Assembly: GCA_049680185.1 (NCBI GenBank)
Contig: JBAUHI010000042.1
Location: 1-61,822, forward strand
Direction of reading: 5' to 3'
Length of the DNA: 61,822 nt
Source: CAMLHU01 sp049680185
GTDB taxonomy: Bacteria; Gemmatimonadota; Gemmatimonadetes; Gemmatimonadales; GWC2-71-9
Shown here: positions 16,933 to 25,189 of the stretch, in pieces
Layout of the letters: every line of letters starts with the position of its first letter
Position numbering within the stretch: position 1 is the first letter of the stretch
Notes under the pieces: generated by a model
Seen by the model: the letters and a program-made list of their open reading frames with translations, nothing else
Database searches by the model: none
Told to the model about the DNA's origin: nothing
Translations under genes and position numbers: made by a program

Positions 16933-16946
16933 GTTCGGCCGAACAC
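16933..16946. promoter_or_regulatory. Perfect 14-base palindrome upstream of the lipoprotein pair
   Basis: TGTTCGGCCGAACA is fully self-complementary and lies between the start codon at 16897 and a possible -10 (TATGTT on the minus strand, near 16985). The position downstream of the possible promoter fits a repressor site. The cognate regulator is unknown. Confidence 0.45.
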
Positions 16947-17069
16947 CCTCAGCCTAAGGGCCCGATCGGCCAGACGCTGTAACATACCTCACAGGACTGG
17001 GGTCGGCCAGATTCGGGAAGGCTCACGCGGCACCGCTTCCGGTCTCATTCCCCCGATGCCTCGCGCGCC

Positions 17070-17097
17070 AAAACGCCGAGCCAGGGCGGCTCGGCGC
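17070..17097 (-). terminator. Intrinsic terminator of the small lipoprotein gene
   Basis: A perfect nine-base stem (17074-17082 with 17088-17096) is followed on the minus strand by TTTT. It lies 27 bases after the stop at 17124. Confidence 0.8.
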
Positions 17098-17123
17098 TGT
17101 CCTGCCGGTCGTGGGGCAGGCGC

Positions 17124-17471
17124 TCAGCTGCAGGTGACCCAGTACGTGAACCGGTTGGAGCCGCCGACGAAGAGGTACCAGGTCTGGGTCGCCCCACCGC
17201 TGTCCACGACGCAATTCGTGGCCACGCTGTCGAGCGTAAAGGTGTGGTTGCCGAACTGGAGCGTGTCGTACACCGTCGAGTCATTGATCCCGATGTGACG
17301 CGGCGTGTTGAGCGTGGTCAGGATCCGGTAGCCGTCCGGGTCGAGGTTCGCCCCGCTGGTCTTGGTCACGATCTTCACGCTCGCCTGCGTGCTGGAGTCG
17401 GGTCCGCTGGGGCTGCTGCAGCCCGCCAGCAGGGCCGTCGCGGCGAGGAGCTTCAATATACTTCGGGTCAT
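17124..17471 (-). CDS. Small lipoprotein
   Basis: A 115-residue protein with a clear lipoprotein signal (A-L-L-A-G-C, Cys near 18). The mature part has a V-K-I-V-T-K-T-S-G segment and a C-terminal Y-W-V-T-C, which suggests a disulfide with the central Cys. The L-D-P-D-G-Y segment resembles the beta-sandwich carboxypeptidase-regulatory-like or PEGA-like modules found in secreted proteins of this group. It ends at a strong terminator and has a close structural relative next to it, so the two probably form a unit. Function unknown. Confidence 0.75.
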   Translation of the reverse strand: MTRSILKLLAATALLAGCSSPSGPDSSTQASVKIVTKTSGANLDPDGYRILTTLNTPRHIGINDSTVYDTLQFGNHTFTLDSVATNCVVDSGGATQTWYLFVGGSNRFTYWVTCS

Positions 17472-17512
17472 CGGAATTCTCCTGCGTCAAAGGACAGGGC
17501 CTGCGCATTGCG

Positions 17513-17866
17513 CTACGTGCAGGCGGTGATGAAAGTGAGATACTCGATATAGCCGGGGAGCACGGTGACGGCCTGGGAGCTGCCGCCACTCACTGCGCAG
17601 TTTCCGAGCGTGCCGCCGAAGTTGACGGCGTAATCTCCGGGCGTCACGCCGGTGAACGACACGACCCCGTTGGTCGCGATCGGCTTCGTCACCGACCCGA
17701 CACTGATCGTGAACGCGACCCCGCTCGGAGTGCCGGTCACGGAATCGCGTACCTGGATGGACCCGGTGCTGCCGCCGGACCCGTAGCTGTTCGACGGGTC
17801 GGTCGAGCAGGCGAGCACGCCCGATACCGCGAACGCCAACATCAACTGCCGAAGGCTGACAGACAT
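17513..17866 (-). CDS. Small lipoprotein with beta-sandwich domain
   Basis: A 117-residue protein from ATG at 17864-17866, with lipobox V-L-A-C near residue 20. The mature part contains I-Q-V-R-D-S-V-T-G-T-P-S-G-V and V-T-P-G-D-Y-A-V-N-F segments, the layout of carboxypeptidase-regulatory or PEGA-like beta-sandwich domains. It ends with a Cys that may pair with C-A-V. It lies 41 bases upstream of the similar lipoprotein and downstream of dinB. Function unknown. An ATG 33 bases upstream is rejected because it would put polar residues ahead of the signal. Confidence 0.75.
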   Translation of the reverse strand: MSVSLRQLMLAFAVSGVLACSTDPSNSYGSGGSTGSIQVRDSVTGTPSGVAFTISVGSVTKPIATNGVVSFTGVTPGDYAVNFGGTLGNCAVSGGSSQAVTVLPGYIEYLTFITACT

Positions 17867-17905
17867 CGTCGTTCCGTTCGGATGATGGGGTGCTTGCAAA
17901 GGTAA

Positions 17906-19105
17906 TCAGCCATCCGGGTCCTGCGACTTTCGGCGGAACCGCACCAGCTGCGCCGGCGTCACGGCGTCGAATCCGAACTTTTCGCGGACCCGGTCCACGG
18001 CTTCGGTGAGCTCCCGCTGGCGCCGGCGTGCGGGCACCTCGAAGAGGTCGGTCCCGGCGCCTTCGAGGAGATTGGACGCCGTCACCCCCATCAATCGCAC
18101 GCCCTGATGCCGCGCCCGGGCGCCCTCGAAGGCGGCACGGAAGAGCACGATGGCCGCCGCCGTCAACTCGGCGTCGAGGTCGGTGGGGGCGTCCAGCGTC
18201 CGGCGGCGGGTCACGGTGCGAAAGTCGCTGTGCCGGAGCTTGAGGGTCACCGTCCGCGCCATCAGCCCTTCTTCCCGGAGCTGATTGCCGACCCGGGCGG
18301 TCAGGAGCGTCAGCAACGGCTCCAGTGGCGCGGCGGCATGGGCGTCATCGACGAAAGTGGTCTCGCGGCTGATCGACCGGGCCATCCGGTCCCGGGTGAG
18401 GGTGGTCCCACCGTGCCCATCGGCCCGCCACTTGAGCTCGGCGGCCGAGGACCCCACCAACTTGGCCAGCGCATCGACCGACATCTGCTGCACCTGCCAC
18501 ACGTCGGTGAGGCCCTTCTCATGCCACCGATCTGAGGTCTTGGGGCCGATGCCGGGGAGCGCCTTGAGCGGCAGCCCCGCCACGAACCCGCGCTCCCACC
18601 CGCTACGCACTTCCAGGAGGCCGCGCGGCTTGGCCTGGTCGCTCGCGACCTTGGCCACCATCCGGTTGGGGCCGATGCCGACACTGCAGTCGAGCCCGGT
18701 CTCCTGCCGCACGTCATCGCGGATCCGCTCGGCCACCGGCAACAGCGACACCGGGAAGAGCCGGTCGGTCCCGCCAAAGTCGAGGTAGGCCTCATCGAGG
18801 GAGGCCATCACCACCGTTGGCGAATGCCGCTCGAGCACCGCCGCCACCGCCCGCGAGGACTCCCGGTACCACGCGAACTCCCCTTGGAACACAGTCGCGT
18901 CCGGGCAGAGCCGGAGCGCCTCACCGATCGGCATCCCGGCCCGCACGCCGGATCGCCGGGCACCATAAGACGCCGATTGCACCACGCCCCGACGCGAACG
19001 GCCGCCGACGATGAGTCGATCGACCTGGGCGAGCTCCGGCCGCCGCCGCCGACAGACCTCGACGAAGAAGGCGTCGAGGTCCACGTGCATCAATCGCGCG
19101 CTCAC
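17906..19105 (-). CDS. dinB: DNA polymerase IV (Y-family)
   Basis: A 399-residue translesion polymerase. It begins with H-V-D-L-D-A-F-F, the first metal-binding Asp of the Y family, and has S-L-D-E-A-Y-L-D near 103 with the second acidic pair. The finger region S-A-S-Y-G-A-R, the thumb helix-hairpin-helix L-P-G-I-G-P-K-T and a little-finger domain with L-K-L-R-H-S follow. The GTG at 19103-19105 gives a typical start; ATG at 19090 would leave no residues before the first beta strand. It likely copies past damaged bases with low fidelity. The next gene upstream ends 16 bases away. Confidence 0.93.
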   Translation of the reverse strand: MSARLMHVDLDAFFVEVCRRRRPELAQVDRLIVGGRSRRGVVQSASYGARRSGVRAGMPIGEALRLCPDATVFQGEFAWYRESSRAVAAVLERHSPTVVMASLDEAYLDFGGTDRLFPVSLLPVAERIRDDVRQETGLDCSVGIGPNRMVAKVASDQAKPRGLLEVRSGWERGFVAGLPLKALPGIGPKTSDRWHEKGLTDVWQVQQMSVDALAKLVGSSAAELKWRADGHGGTTLTRDRMARSISRETTFVDDAHAAAPLEPLLTLLTARVGNQLREEGLMARTVTLKLRHSDFRTVTRRRTLDAPTDLDAELTAAAIVLFRAAFEGARARHQGVRLMGVTASNLLEGAGTDLFEVPARRRQRELTEAVDRVREKFGFDAVTPAQLVRFRRKSQDPDG

Positions 19106-19121
19106 GGAGCCGCCGGCCCGG

Positions 19122-20141
19122 TCACATCCCCGTCGGCAGCCGCACCGCGGCGATGCTGGCCCCGGGCACGTGGCCTTTGGCGTTGGCGCCGTACGGGAAG
19201 TTGAGGTTGCTGAGGTAGATGGTCCGGCCAGCACGCTTGAGTTCGGCGGGGAATCGCAGCGCGGTCGGAACGCCATTTCCCACTGTCGGCACGCTGCCAT
19301 CGGCGGCCGCGCGGCTGGCCACGATCGTCATTGCTCCGGTCAGATCCACCCGCACCAGGCGGCTCAGATAGTTGCAGCTGACCCAGAGGTCGTCGTTCCG
19401 GTCGGTGATGAGCCCGTCGGCGCCGAGAAGGCGGGAGTCCCTGACCAGCACCGTCGTGGCGCCCAGGGTGTAGTCGGACCTCACCTGCATCCGTGTGATG
19501 GTGCCGGTGCCAGTGTTCAGGGTGTACACGTTCCCCTTGGAGTCGAACGCGACGCCGTTGACCACGTATCCGCGCACCGGCATCGTCGTGTCGGTGCCGA
19601 TCGGTGAGAAGTCCTTCGCGAACACCCGCGCGCGGCCGCCGGTCGGCCCGACCTCGTACAGGGCGTCGACGTCTCCGCCCGTGATCCACAAGTGTCCGTG
19701 CGTGTCGAAGGTGATCCCGTTCGCGTGCTTGACGTCGGTCGCGAAGATGCCGACGTCCTTCTGCGGGTCGAAATCACGTGCGCCCAGCCGGCCGACCGGC
19801 ACACGATAGATGATCCCCGAATCGGGCTGCGCAAAGAAGAGGTCGCCCACCGAATCGGCCGCTGCGCCGAGGATGGCGGTGCCGGGCCTCGTGGGAAGTT
19901 GCCCCACCTTCTCCGGCGCTGGCCTGGCGGGGTCGACCCGGTAGATCGATCCGTCCTTCCAGTCGGCGACGAAGAGCCGTCCGTTGAAGAGCGCCAGGCC
20001 TTCGATCGCGGAGGTGCTGTCGATGCCGACGGTCGTCAGGATCTCCATCGACGCCTGACGTGGATCGTTCGCGGGTGTCGCGGCGGGCGCGCACGCGAGG
20101 ACAAGCGCCACGAGGCTGATCATGGTGAGGGATCTCTGCAC
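19122..20141 (-). CDS. SMP-30/gluconolactonase-like beta-propeller lipoprotein
   Basis: A 339-residue exported protein with a lipoprotein-type signal (A-L-V-L-A-C, Cys near 17). The mature part is a six-bladed beta-propeller with the repeated pattern G-x-L-F-V-A-D, G-I-I-Y-R-V, G-H-L-W-I-T-G, G-N-V-Y-T-L-N and D-D-L-W-V-S-C-N, characteristic of SMP-30/NHL-like sugar lactonases. The metal-binding Glu, Asn and Asp of lactonases may be E in I-E-G-L-A, N in A-N-G-I-T and D in L-G-A-D-G. It might hydrolyse a lactone or serve as a binding scaffold. It sits 38 bases downstream of the ABC pair, so cotranscription is possible. Confidence 0.75.
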   Translation of the reverse strand: MQRSLTMISLVALVLACAPAATPANDPRQASMEILTTVGIDSTSAIEGLALFNGRLFVADWKDGSIYRVDPARPAPEKVGQLPTRPGTAILGAAADSVGDLFFAQPDSGIIYRVPVGRLGARDFDPQKDVGIFATDVKHANGITFDTHGHLWITGGDVDALYEVGPTGGRARVFAKDFSPIGTDTTMPVRGYVVNGVAFDSKGNVYTLNTGTGTITRMQVRSDYTLGATTVLVRDSRLLGADGLITDRNDDLWVSCNYLSRLVRVDLTGAMTIVASRAAADGSVPTVGNGVPTALRFPAELKRAGRTIYLSNLNFPYGANAKGHVPGASIAAVRLPTGM

Positions 20142-20179
20142 AACGTCCTCCGGGGAGCGTTGACCTGCTGGGTGCCAGG

Positions 20180-21241
20180 TCAGAGCAGGGTGATCGCGGT
20201 GGCCTTGATCGTGAGCGCCACCTCTTGGCCAGGCGCGAGCGTGAGCGATTCGGCGTAGGCGGACGTGACCGCTGCGATCCAGGGATGATCGCCGGTCAGG
20301 TGAATGTAAGTGACCGGGCCGACCCGGTGGATCCGCTCGACCACCGCCACGAGGTGGTTGCGCGCCGCAGAGATCGGCTCCCGCGCCACCAGGATGTCCT
20401 CGGGTCGGATCAGCGCATGGGCCGGCCCTTCCCGGTCGGCCACCACCGCCAGAGTGACGCGCCCGGTGTCGAAGACCGCAGCAAAGCGCCCCGCCCCCTC
20501 GGGGCCGTCGCGGCGCACCGTTCCTGCCAGCACGTTCCCCCCACCGACGAGCTCGGCGACCAACGCAGATGCTGGCCGCTGGAACACTTCATCCGGCGCG
20601 CCACACTGGACGATCCGACCCTCGGCCAGCACCGCCACCAGAGTGCCCTGTCGCAGTGCCTCGTCGAAGTCATGGCTCACCTGGAGGATGGTGAAGCGCT
20701 CCCGGTCCTGGAGGGTGCGGAGTGCGCGTCGCAGTTGCTGGCGAGTAGCGGGGTCGAGTGCGGCGAACGGCTCGTCGAGGAGCAGGATGCGCGGCGATGG
20801 CGCGAGCGCCCGCGCGAGGGCGACGCGCTGGCGCTCCCCGCCCGACAGTGCCCCGGGGGCGCGATCGAGCAGCGCCACCAGCCCGAGCGCGGCGGCGAGT
20901 TCCTCGACCCGTACGCTCTGGGCCGGGTGGGGTGCCCCACGGGTGGCGCGGAGCCCATACCCGATGTTCTCACGTACCGAGAGATGCGGGAAGAGATGAT
21001 AGTGCTGGTGGACGAGTCCGATCCCTCGACCCTCGGGGGGGACTCCCGTTACGTCCTGTCCGGCCAACGCGATCCGGCCATGGTCGAGGGGCAGATGTCC
21101 GGCGATGGCCTCGAGCAGCGTCGTCTTGCCAGCGCCGGTGGGGCCGACGAGCAGTGCGTGGGCGCCCTCCGGGACGTCGAGCGAGATGTCCGTCAGCGCA
21201 AAGGATCCTGCCGTCACACCGACACCATCGAGGCGGATCAT
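20180..21241 (-). CDS. ABC transporter ATP-binding protein, molybdate/tungstate type
   Basis: A 353-residue ABC ATPase. It has Walker A G-P-T-G-A-G-K-T near 34, an unusual Q-loop Q-H-Y-H-L-F-P, signature L-S-G-G-E near 132, Walker B L-L-L-D-E-P near 152 and the H-loop V-S-H-D. The C-terminal 130 residues contain a TOBE/Mop-like domain ending I-K-A-T-A-I-T-L-L, as in ModC/WtpC. It would power anion import with the adjacent permease, with which it overlaps by four bases (ATGA). The specificity (molybdate, tungstate or sulfate) is inferred only from domain layout. No binding protein gene is beside it. Confidence 0.82.
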   Translation of the reverse strand: MIRLDGVGVTAGSFALTDISLDVPEGAHALLVGPTGAGKTTLLEAIAGHLPLDHGRIALAGQDVTGVPPEGRGIGLVHQHYHLFPHLSVRENIGYGLRATRGAPHPAQSVRVEELAAALGLVALLDRAPGALSGGERQRVALARALAPSPRILLLDEPFAALDPATRQQLRRALRTLQDRERFTILQVSHDFDEALRQGTLVAVLAEGRIVQCGAPDEVFQRPASALVAELVGGGNVLAGTVRRDGPEGAGRFAAVFDTGRVTLAVVADREGPAHALIRPEDILVAREPISAARNHLVAVVERIHRVGPVTYIHLTGDHPWIAAVTSAYAESLTLAPGQEVALTIKATAITLL

Positions 21242-22056
21242 CGGTGATCGGCGGGTTGGAGGAGCCGTACGAGTCCGAAGACCGCGAGCGCCATCAGCAG
21301 GAGCACGAGTGCCGCTGGGACCGCGGCGCCGAGGCCATCGGTGGTGAAGCGGTCGTAGATGAGGACGCTTGCCACCCGCGGGTGGTAGGTGAGGATCACG
21401 ATCGCGCCGAACTCGCTCACCGCGCGCGCCCAACCCAGCACCGCCGCCGCCACGATCCCCCGTCCTGCGAGCGGGAGCGTGATCCGACGGAAGGCGCGCC
21501 AGGGGCTGTCGCCCAGGGAACGGGCGGCCCGTTCGAGGTGCGGGTCGACGGTGGCGATCGCCTCCCGGGCGCCGCTCACGATGATCGGTACCGAGACGAA
21601 CAGCATCGCAGCGACGATGCCAGGCGCATGGCTCACGAACTCGAGCCCGAGTCGCGCCAGCGCGCCCCCGACCGCGGACTGCCGTCCGAGGAAAAGCAGG
21701 AGTGCGATGCCGGCGACCGGGTGCGGCACCACGACCGGCAGGTCGACCAGGGCCCCGACCAAGCCGCGTCCCCGGAACCGGGTGCGTGCCAGGAGCCACG
21801 CGAGGGGGACCCCGCAGGCCAGGCCGCACGCCGTCGCCGCGGTGGCGGTGACGACGGTGAGCTCGATCGAATCCCGCAGCTCGCGGTCCCCGAACGCGGC
21901 GAGGATCCCGCCCGGCGAGGTGGAGACGAGTAGCTTCAGCAGCGGCCCGATGATGAACAGGACCAGCAGCGCACCCAGGATGGCGAGCGCAACGCGGGCA
22001 GGAGTGAGGGGACGCATCGAGTCGAAGAAGGTGCGACGTTGGAGTGCGTCGGTCAA
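21238..22056 (-). CDS. ABC transporter permease, molybdate/tungstate type
   Basis: A 272-residue inner-membrane protein with about six hydrophobic helices. It contains the cytoplasmic EAA loop E-R-A-A-R-S-L-G-D-S-P-W-x-A-F-x-x-I-T-L-P typical of ModB/WtpB permeases and a D-L-P-V-V-V-P-H-P-V-A-G segment conserved in archaeal-type WtpB and bacterial TupB. It is translationally coupled to the ATPase. Upstream is an 18-unit heptamer array instead of a substrate-binding protein gene, so the solute receptor must be elsewhere or the operon has been broken. Confidence 0.85.
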   Translation of the reverse strand: MTDALQRRTFFDSMRPLTPARVALAILGALLVLFIIGPLLKLLVSTSPGGILAAFGDRELRDSIELTVVTATAATACGLACGVPLAWLLARTRFRGRGLVGALVDLPVVVPHPVAGIALLLFLGRQSAVGGALARLGLEFVSHAPGIVAAMLFVSVPIIVSGAREAIATVDPHLERAARSLGDSPWRAFRRITLPLAGRGIVAAAVLGWARAVSEFGAIVILTYHPRVASVLIYDRFTTDGLGAAVPAALVLLLMALAVFGLVRLLQPADHR

Positions 22057-22080
22057 TCGGGTATGGTTGGGGGGAGGGAG

Positions 22081-22206
22081 GCTGGAGGCTGGAGGCTTGG
22101 AGCCTACAGCTTTGAGAGTTCAACGATGAACTTGGAGTCTGAAACGTTAAACCTCCAGCCTCCAGCACTTACCCTCTAGCCTCTAGCCTCTAGCCTCCAG
22201 CCCCTA
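22081..22206. repeat. Eighteen-unit heptamer array in a divergent intergenic region
   Basis: From 22081 onward every 7 bases starts a new unit for 18 units. The left units are GCTGGAG-like, the middle units diverge (ACGATGA, ACTTGGA, GTCTGAA, ACGTTAA) but keep phase and end in A, and the right units are GCCTCCA/GCCTCTA-like. Left and right arms are roughly inverse complements, so a long hairpin is possible. The array separates the permease start from the dehydrogenase start. Confidence 0.9.
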
Positions 22207-22239
22207 GCCTGTTCCCGCCACCCTCACCCGTCCCGGCCC

Positions 22240-23127
22240 ATGCGCATCGGCTTTCTCGGACTCGGCGCCCTCGGCGCACCCATCGCTGGTCGCTTGGCGG
22301 CCGCGCACCCAACGACGGTCTGGAATCGCACCCGGGCCCGCAGCGAAGAGTTCCTCCGGCTCCACACGGCGACGCTGGCGGCCACGCCGAGGGAGGCGGC
22401 AGCGGGTGCAGATGTCGTGCTCACCTGCCTGCCGACCTCGGCCGAGGTCGAGAAGTTGCTCGATGGCCCCGATGGACTCCTGAGCGGGCTCCTGCCGGGC
22501 GCGCTGCTGCTCGACTGTACCTCGGGCGATCCGGCGGCGTCCCGGCGGATTGCCCGACGGCTGGCGGAGGCGCAGGTCGCGTTCGCCGATGCGCCGGTGA
22601 GCGGTGGTCCACCGGCCGCGGCGAGCGGGGCCCTCACGGTGATGGTGGGTGCGGAGGACGCCGTCTTCGATCGGGCACGGCCGGTGCTGGAAGCGTTCGG
22701 CAAGCGGATCGAGCATGTGGGGCCGATCGGCGCCGGACATGCGCTCAAGTCGGTCAACAACGCCTTGCTTGCCGCCAACATCCTGGCGCTGGCGGAGGGC
22801 CTGACCGCTCTGGTCAAGGCCGGTGTCCCGGCCGGAAAGGCGGTGGAGGTGATCAACGCCTCGAGCGGCCGCTCCTTCGCGAGCGAAGCGCTGGTGCCTG
22901 AGCGGGTGCTGACGGGGACGTGGCCCAAGCTCTTCCGGCTGGCGCTCCTCGACAAGGACGTCGGGATCGCGCTCGGCGTGCTGGAGGGGGCTGGCGTCCC
23001 GGGTCCGCTGCTGGGCCGGGTCCGCGACCTCACCGCACAGCTCCGCGCCGAGCTCGGGGAAGAAGCCGACTATCTCGACCCCATCCGCCGGGCGGAGCGG
23101 CGTGCCGGTGTGGAGATCCGCGGGTGA
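22240..23127 (+). CDS. Beta-hydroxyacid dehydrogenase (HIBADH/GLYR family)
   Basis: A 295-residue NAD(P)-dependent oxidoreductase. The N-terminal Rossmann motif G-F-L-G-L-G-A-L-G begins at residue 4. The substrate motif D-A-P-V-S-G-G, the catalytic lysine in G-H-A-L-K-S-V-N-N and an all-alpha C-terminal domain with a K-D-V-G-I-A motif are present. The family includes 3-hydroxyisobutyrate, tartronate-semialdehyde and glyoxylate/succinic-semialdehyde reductases; I cannot choose between them. It is transcribed divergently from the ABC genes, across the long heptamer array. Confidence 0.88.
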   Translation: MRIGFLGLGALGAPIAGRLAAAHPTTVWNRTRARSEEFLRLHTATLAATPREAAAGADVVLTCLPTSAEVEKLLDGPDGLLSGLLPGALLLDCTSGDPAASRRIARRLAEAQVAFADAPVSGGPPAAASGALTVMVGAEDAVFDRARPVLEAFGKRIEHVGPIGAGHALKSVNNALLAANILALAEGLTALVKAGVPAGKAVEVINASSGRSFASEALVPERVLTGTWPKLFRLALLDKDVGIALGVLEGAGVPGPLLGRVRDLTAQLRAELGEEADYLDPIRRAERRAGVEIRG

Positions 23128-23199
23128 TGCAACTGACGCCCTTGCCGGTCGCGCAGGATGGGGCGACCTTTTCCTCCCCTCTCGTCGGGGGCACCGATG

Positions 23200-23661
23200 G
23201 ATGATTGGGGTACGACCGAACGGATCAAGGCCGAGATCCAGCTGGCCGATGGCGCGCATCTCCTGGGGGAGCTCTTCGTCCAGGGACGGGTGGCGCATCA
23301 CGATGGCCCCGAGACGCTGGTGGAGATGCTCAATCGTCCGGAGCCTTTCACCGCCGTGGCGCTGACCGGCGATGGGGTGGTCTTCGTACCGAAATCGCAG
23401 ATCGCGCTGATCGCGGCAGAAGAGCCGCCGTCGCCCGATGATGGCGGACTGCGGCTGTCCACCACCAAGCTCGTCGGGCTCGAGCTCGAGATGCTGGGCG
23501 GCAAGGTGCTGACCGGACTGGTGTCGGTCGAACTGCCGCCGACGCACCACCGCCCGATCGACTTTCTCAACGAGGCCGGGGCGTTCTTTGCCCTGGCCAC
23601 CCACTCCGCGACCTGGATCGTCCACCGCGCGCACCTCCGGGGCGCCCGGCCGGCCGACTGA
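23200..23661 (+). CDS. Conserved protein of unknown function upstream of pilT
   Basis: A 153-residue soluble protein. It opens with a beta-rich segment (K-A-E-I-Q-L-A-D-G-A-H-L-x-G-E-L-F) and has R-P-x-D-F-L-N-E-A-G-A-F-F-A-L near 120. This order recalls small beta-barrel proteins that accompany type IV pilus or twitching genes. No catalytic motif is visible. I chose ATG at 23200; an ATG at 23158 would add 14 residues. The stop lies seven bases before pilT, so the two are very likely cotranscribed and a role in pilus function is a reasonable inference. Confidence 0.75.
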   Translation, partial: DDWGTTERIKAEIQLADGAHLLGELFVQGRVAHHDGPETLVEMLNRPEPFTAVALTGDGVVFVPKSQIALIAAEEPPSPDDGGLRLSTTKLVGLELEMLGGKVLTGLVSVELPPTHHRPIDFLNEAGAFFALATHSATWIVHRAHLRGARPAD

Positions 23662-23668
23662 GAATCCC

Positions 23669-25189
23669 ATGGCCCGACTCGACAAGTTCATCCAGGTCCT
23701 CGCCGAGCAGAAGGCGGAGGCGCTTGAGCTCGCCCACGGCAAGCCGGCGTCGCTGCTGACGGCGGCGGGTGTGCGTCCGTTGACGAAGGACCCGGTCACC
23801 TTGCCGCAGATCGTGACGCTGCTGCGCGAGATCGCGACCGGCGCACCGGCGGCAGACCTCGCCGCGGGCCAGAGCGCCACTTTTTCGTACGCGTCGCCCA
23901 GCGGCGATGTGCAGGTCGTCTTTTCCACCCAGGACGGCGGGTCCGCCCGGCTCCGGCTGGGGAGCGCATCCGCCGCACCGGCCGCGCGCGCTTCTGGTGA
24001 GACGCCCGTCGCCGCGCCGCCGCCCGGGCACAAGCCGCCGCCCACCCGGGCCTCGCAGATGTACCGCGCGGTGTCCGATGAGTTGGAAGGGCCACGCAAG
24101 CGGATGGAGGCGCTGTTCCGGCAGTTGGTCGAGACCAGTTCCTCCGACCTGCACCTGCGCACCGGCGAGCCGCCGCTCCTGCGTACCCACGGCGAGATGC
24201 ACCGGACCGATGGTGCGACGCTCGGCGAGGCGGAGCTCGAGGTGATGCTCCAGAGCGTCATGACCCCGAAGGCCGCCGGAGAACACAAGGAGCGCAACGA
24301 CGCCGACTGGGCCTACGAGATCGACGGCCTGGCCCGGTTCCGTTGCAATGCAGGCCGTGATCGCCTGGGGCCGTTCGGGGTCTTCCGTGTCATTCCGACC
24401 ACCGTGCTCACCGCCGACCAGCTCGGATTGAGCCAGGAGGTCCAGAACCTGGCGTACCTCACCAAGGGCCTGGTGGTGGTGACCGGTCCGACCGGCTCGG
24501 GCAAGTCGACCACGCTGGCGTCGATCGTGGACCTGGTCAACCGGAGCCGGTCGGACCACATCATCACCATCGAAGATCCGATCGAGTTCGTGCACAAGAG
24601 CCAGAAGTGCATCGTGACCCAACGCGAGGTCGGGCTCCACACGATGGGCTTCAAGAACGCGCTCCGTGCCGCCTTGCGAGAGGACCCGGACATCGTGCTG
24701 GTGGGCGAGATGCGGGACCTCGAGACGGTGGCCATCGCGATCGAGACCGCCGAGACCGGGCACCTCGTCTTCGGTACCCTGCACACCACGACGGCGGCCT
24801 CGACCATCGACCGGATCATCGACCAGTTCTCGGCCGACCGTCAGGCGCAGATCCGGGTGATGCTCTCGGAATCGCTCAAGGGTGTGGTGGCGCAGACCTT
24901 GTGCAAGAAGATCGGCGGCGGCCGGGTGGCCGCGCGCGAGATCCTCATCACCAACTCGGCCGTCTCCAACTTGATCCGTGAGGGGAAGACCTTCCAGATC
25001 CCGTCGATCATGCAGACCAGCAAGAAGCTGGGCATGGTCACGATGAATGACGCCTTGATGGAGCTGGTGGACAAGAAGCAGGTGACGTCGCAAGAGGCGT
25101 ACATGAAGTCGGTCGACAAGAGCTCGTTCGCGGCCGGATTGAAGGCCAAGAAGCACGACGTCTCGTTCCTGGACAGCGTCAAGGAGTGA
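23669..25189 (+). CDS. pilT: Type IV pilus retraction ATPase
   Basis: A 506-residue secretion-type ATPase. The core (about 150-500) has Walker A G-P-T-G-S-G-K-S-T at 272-280, the Asp box I-T-I-E-D-P-I-E-F, Walker B D-x-V-L-V-G-E-M-R-D-L-E-T, and His box G-H-L-V-F-G-T-L-H-T-T, all as in PilT. It is longer than the usual 345-380 residues because of a 150-residue N-terminal region with a Pro/Ala-rich linker (around 105-130). PilT hexamers depolymerise pilin to drive twitching. The stop overlaps the next gene as GTGA. No other pilus gene is in the window. Confidence 0.93.
   Translation: MARLDKFIQVLAEQKAEALELAHGKPASLLTAAGVRPLTKDPVTLPQIVTLLREIATGAPAADLAAGQSATFSYASPSGDVQVVFSTQDGGSARLRLGSASAAPAARASGETPVAAPPPGHKPPPTRASQMYRAVSDELEGPRKRMEALFRQLVETSSSDLHLRTGEPPLLRTHGEMHRTDGATLGEAELEVMLQSVMTPKAAGEHKERNDADWAYEIDGLARFRCNAGRDRLGPFGVFRVIPTTVLTADQLGLSQEVQNLAYLTKGLVVVTGPTGSGKSTTLASIVDLVNRSRSDHIITIEDPIEFVHKSQKCIVTQREVGLHTMGFKNALRAALREDPDIVLVGEMRDLETVAIAIETAETGHLVFGTLHTTTAASTIDRIIDQFSADRQAQIRVMLSESLKGVVAQTLCKKIGGGRVAAREILITNSAVSNLIREGKTFQIPSIMQTSKKLGMVTMNDALMELVDKKQVTSQEAYMKSVDKSSFAAGLKAKKHDVSFLDSVKE

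Noticed and set aside
22204..24297. 697-residue minus-strand open frame
   Set aside because: Antisense to the dehydrogenase, small conserved gene and pilT; low-complexity Arg/Ala/Ser composition and no family signature.
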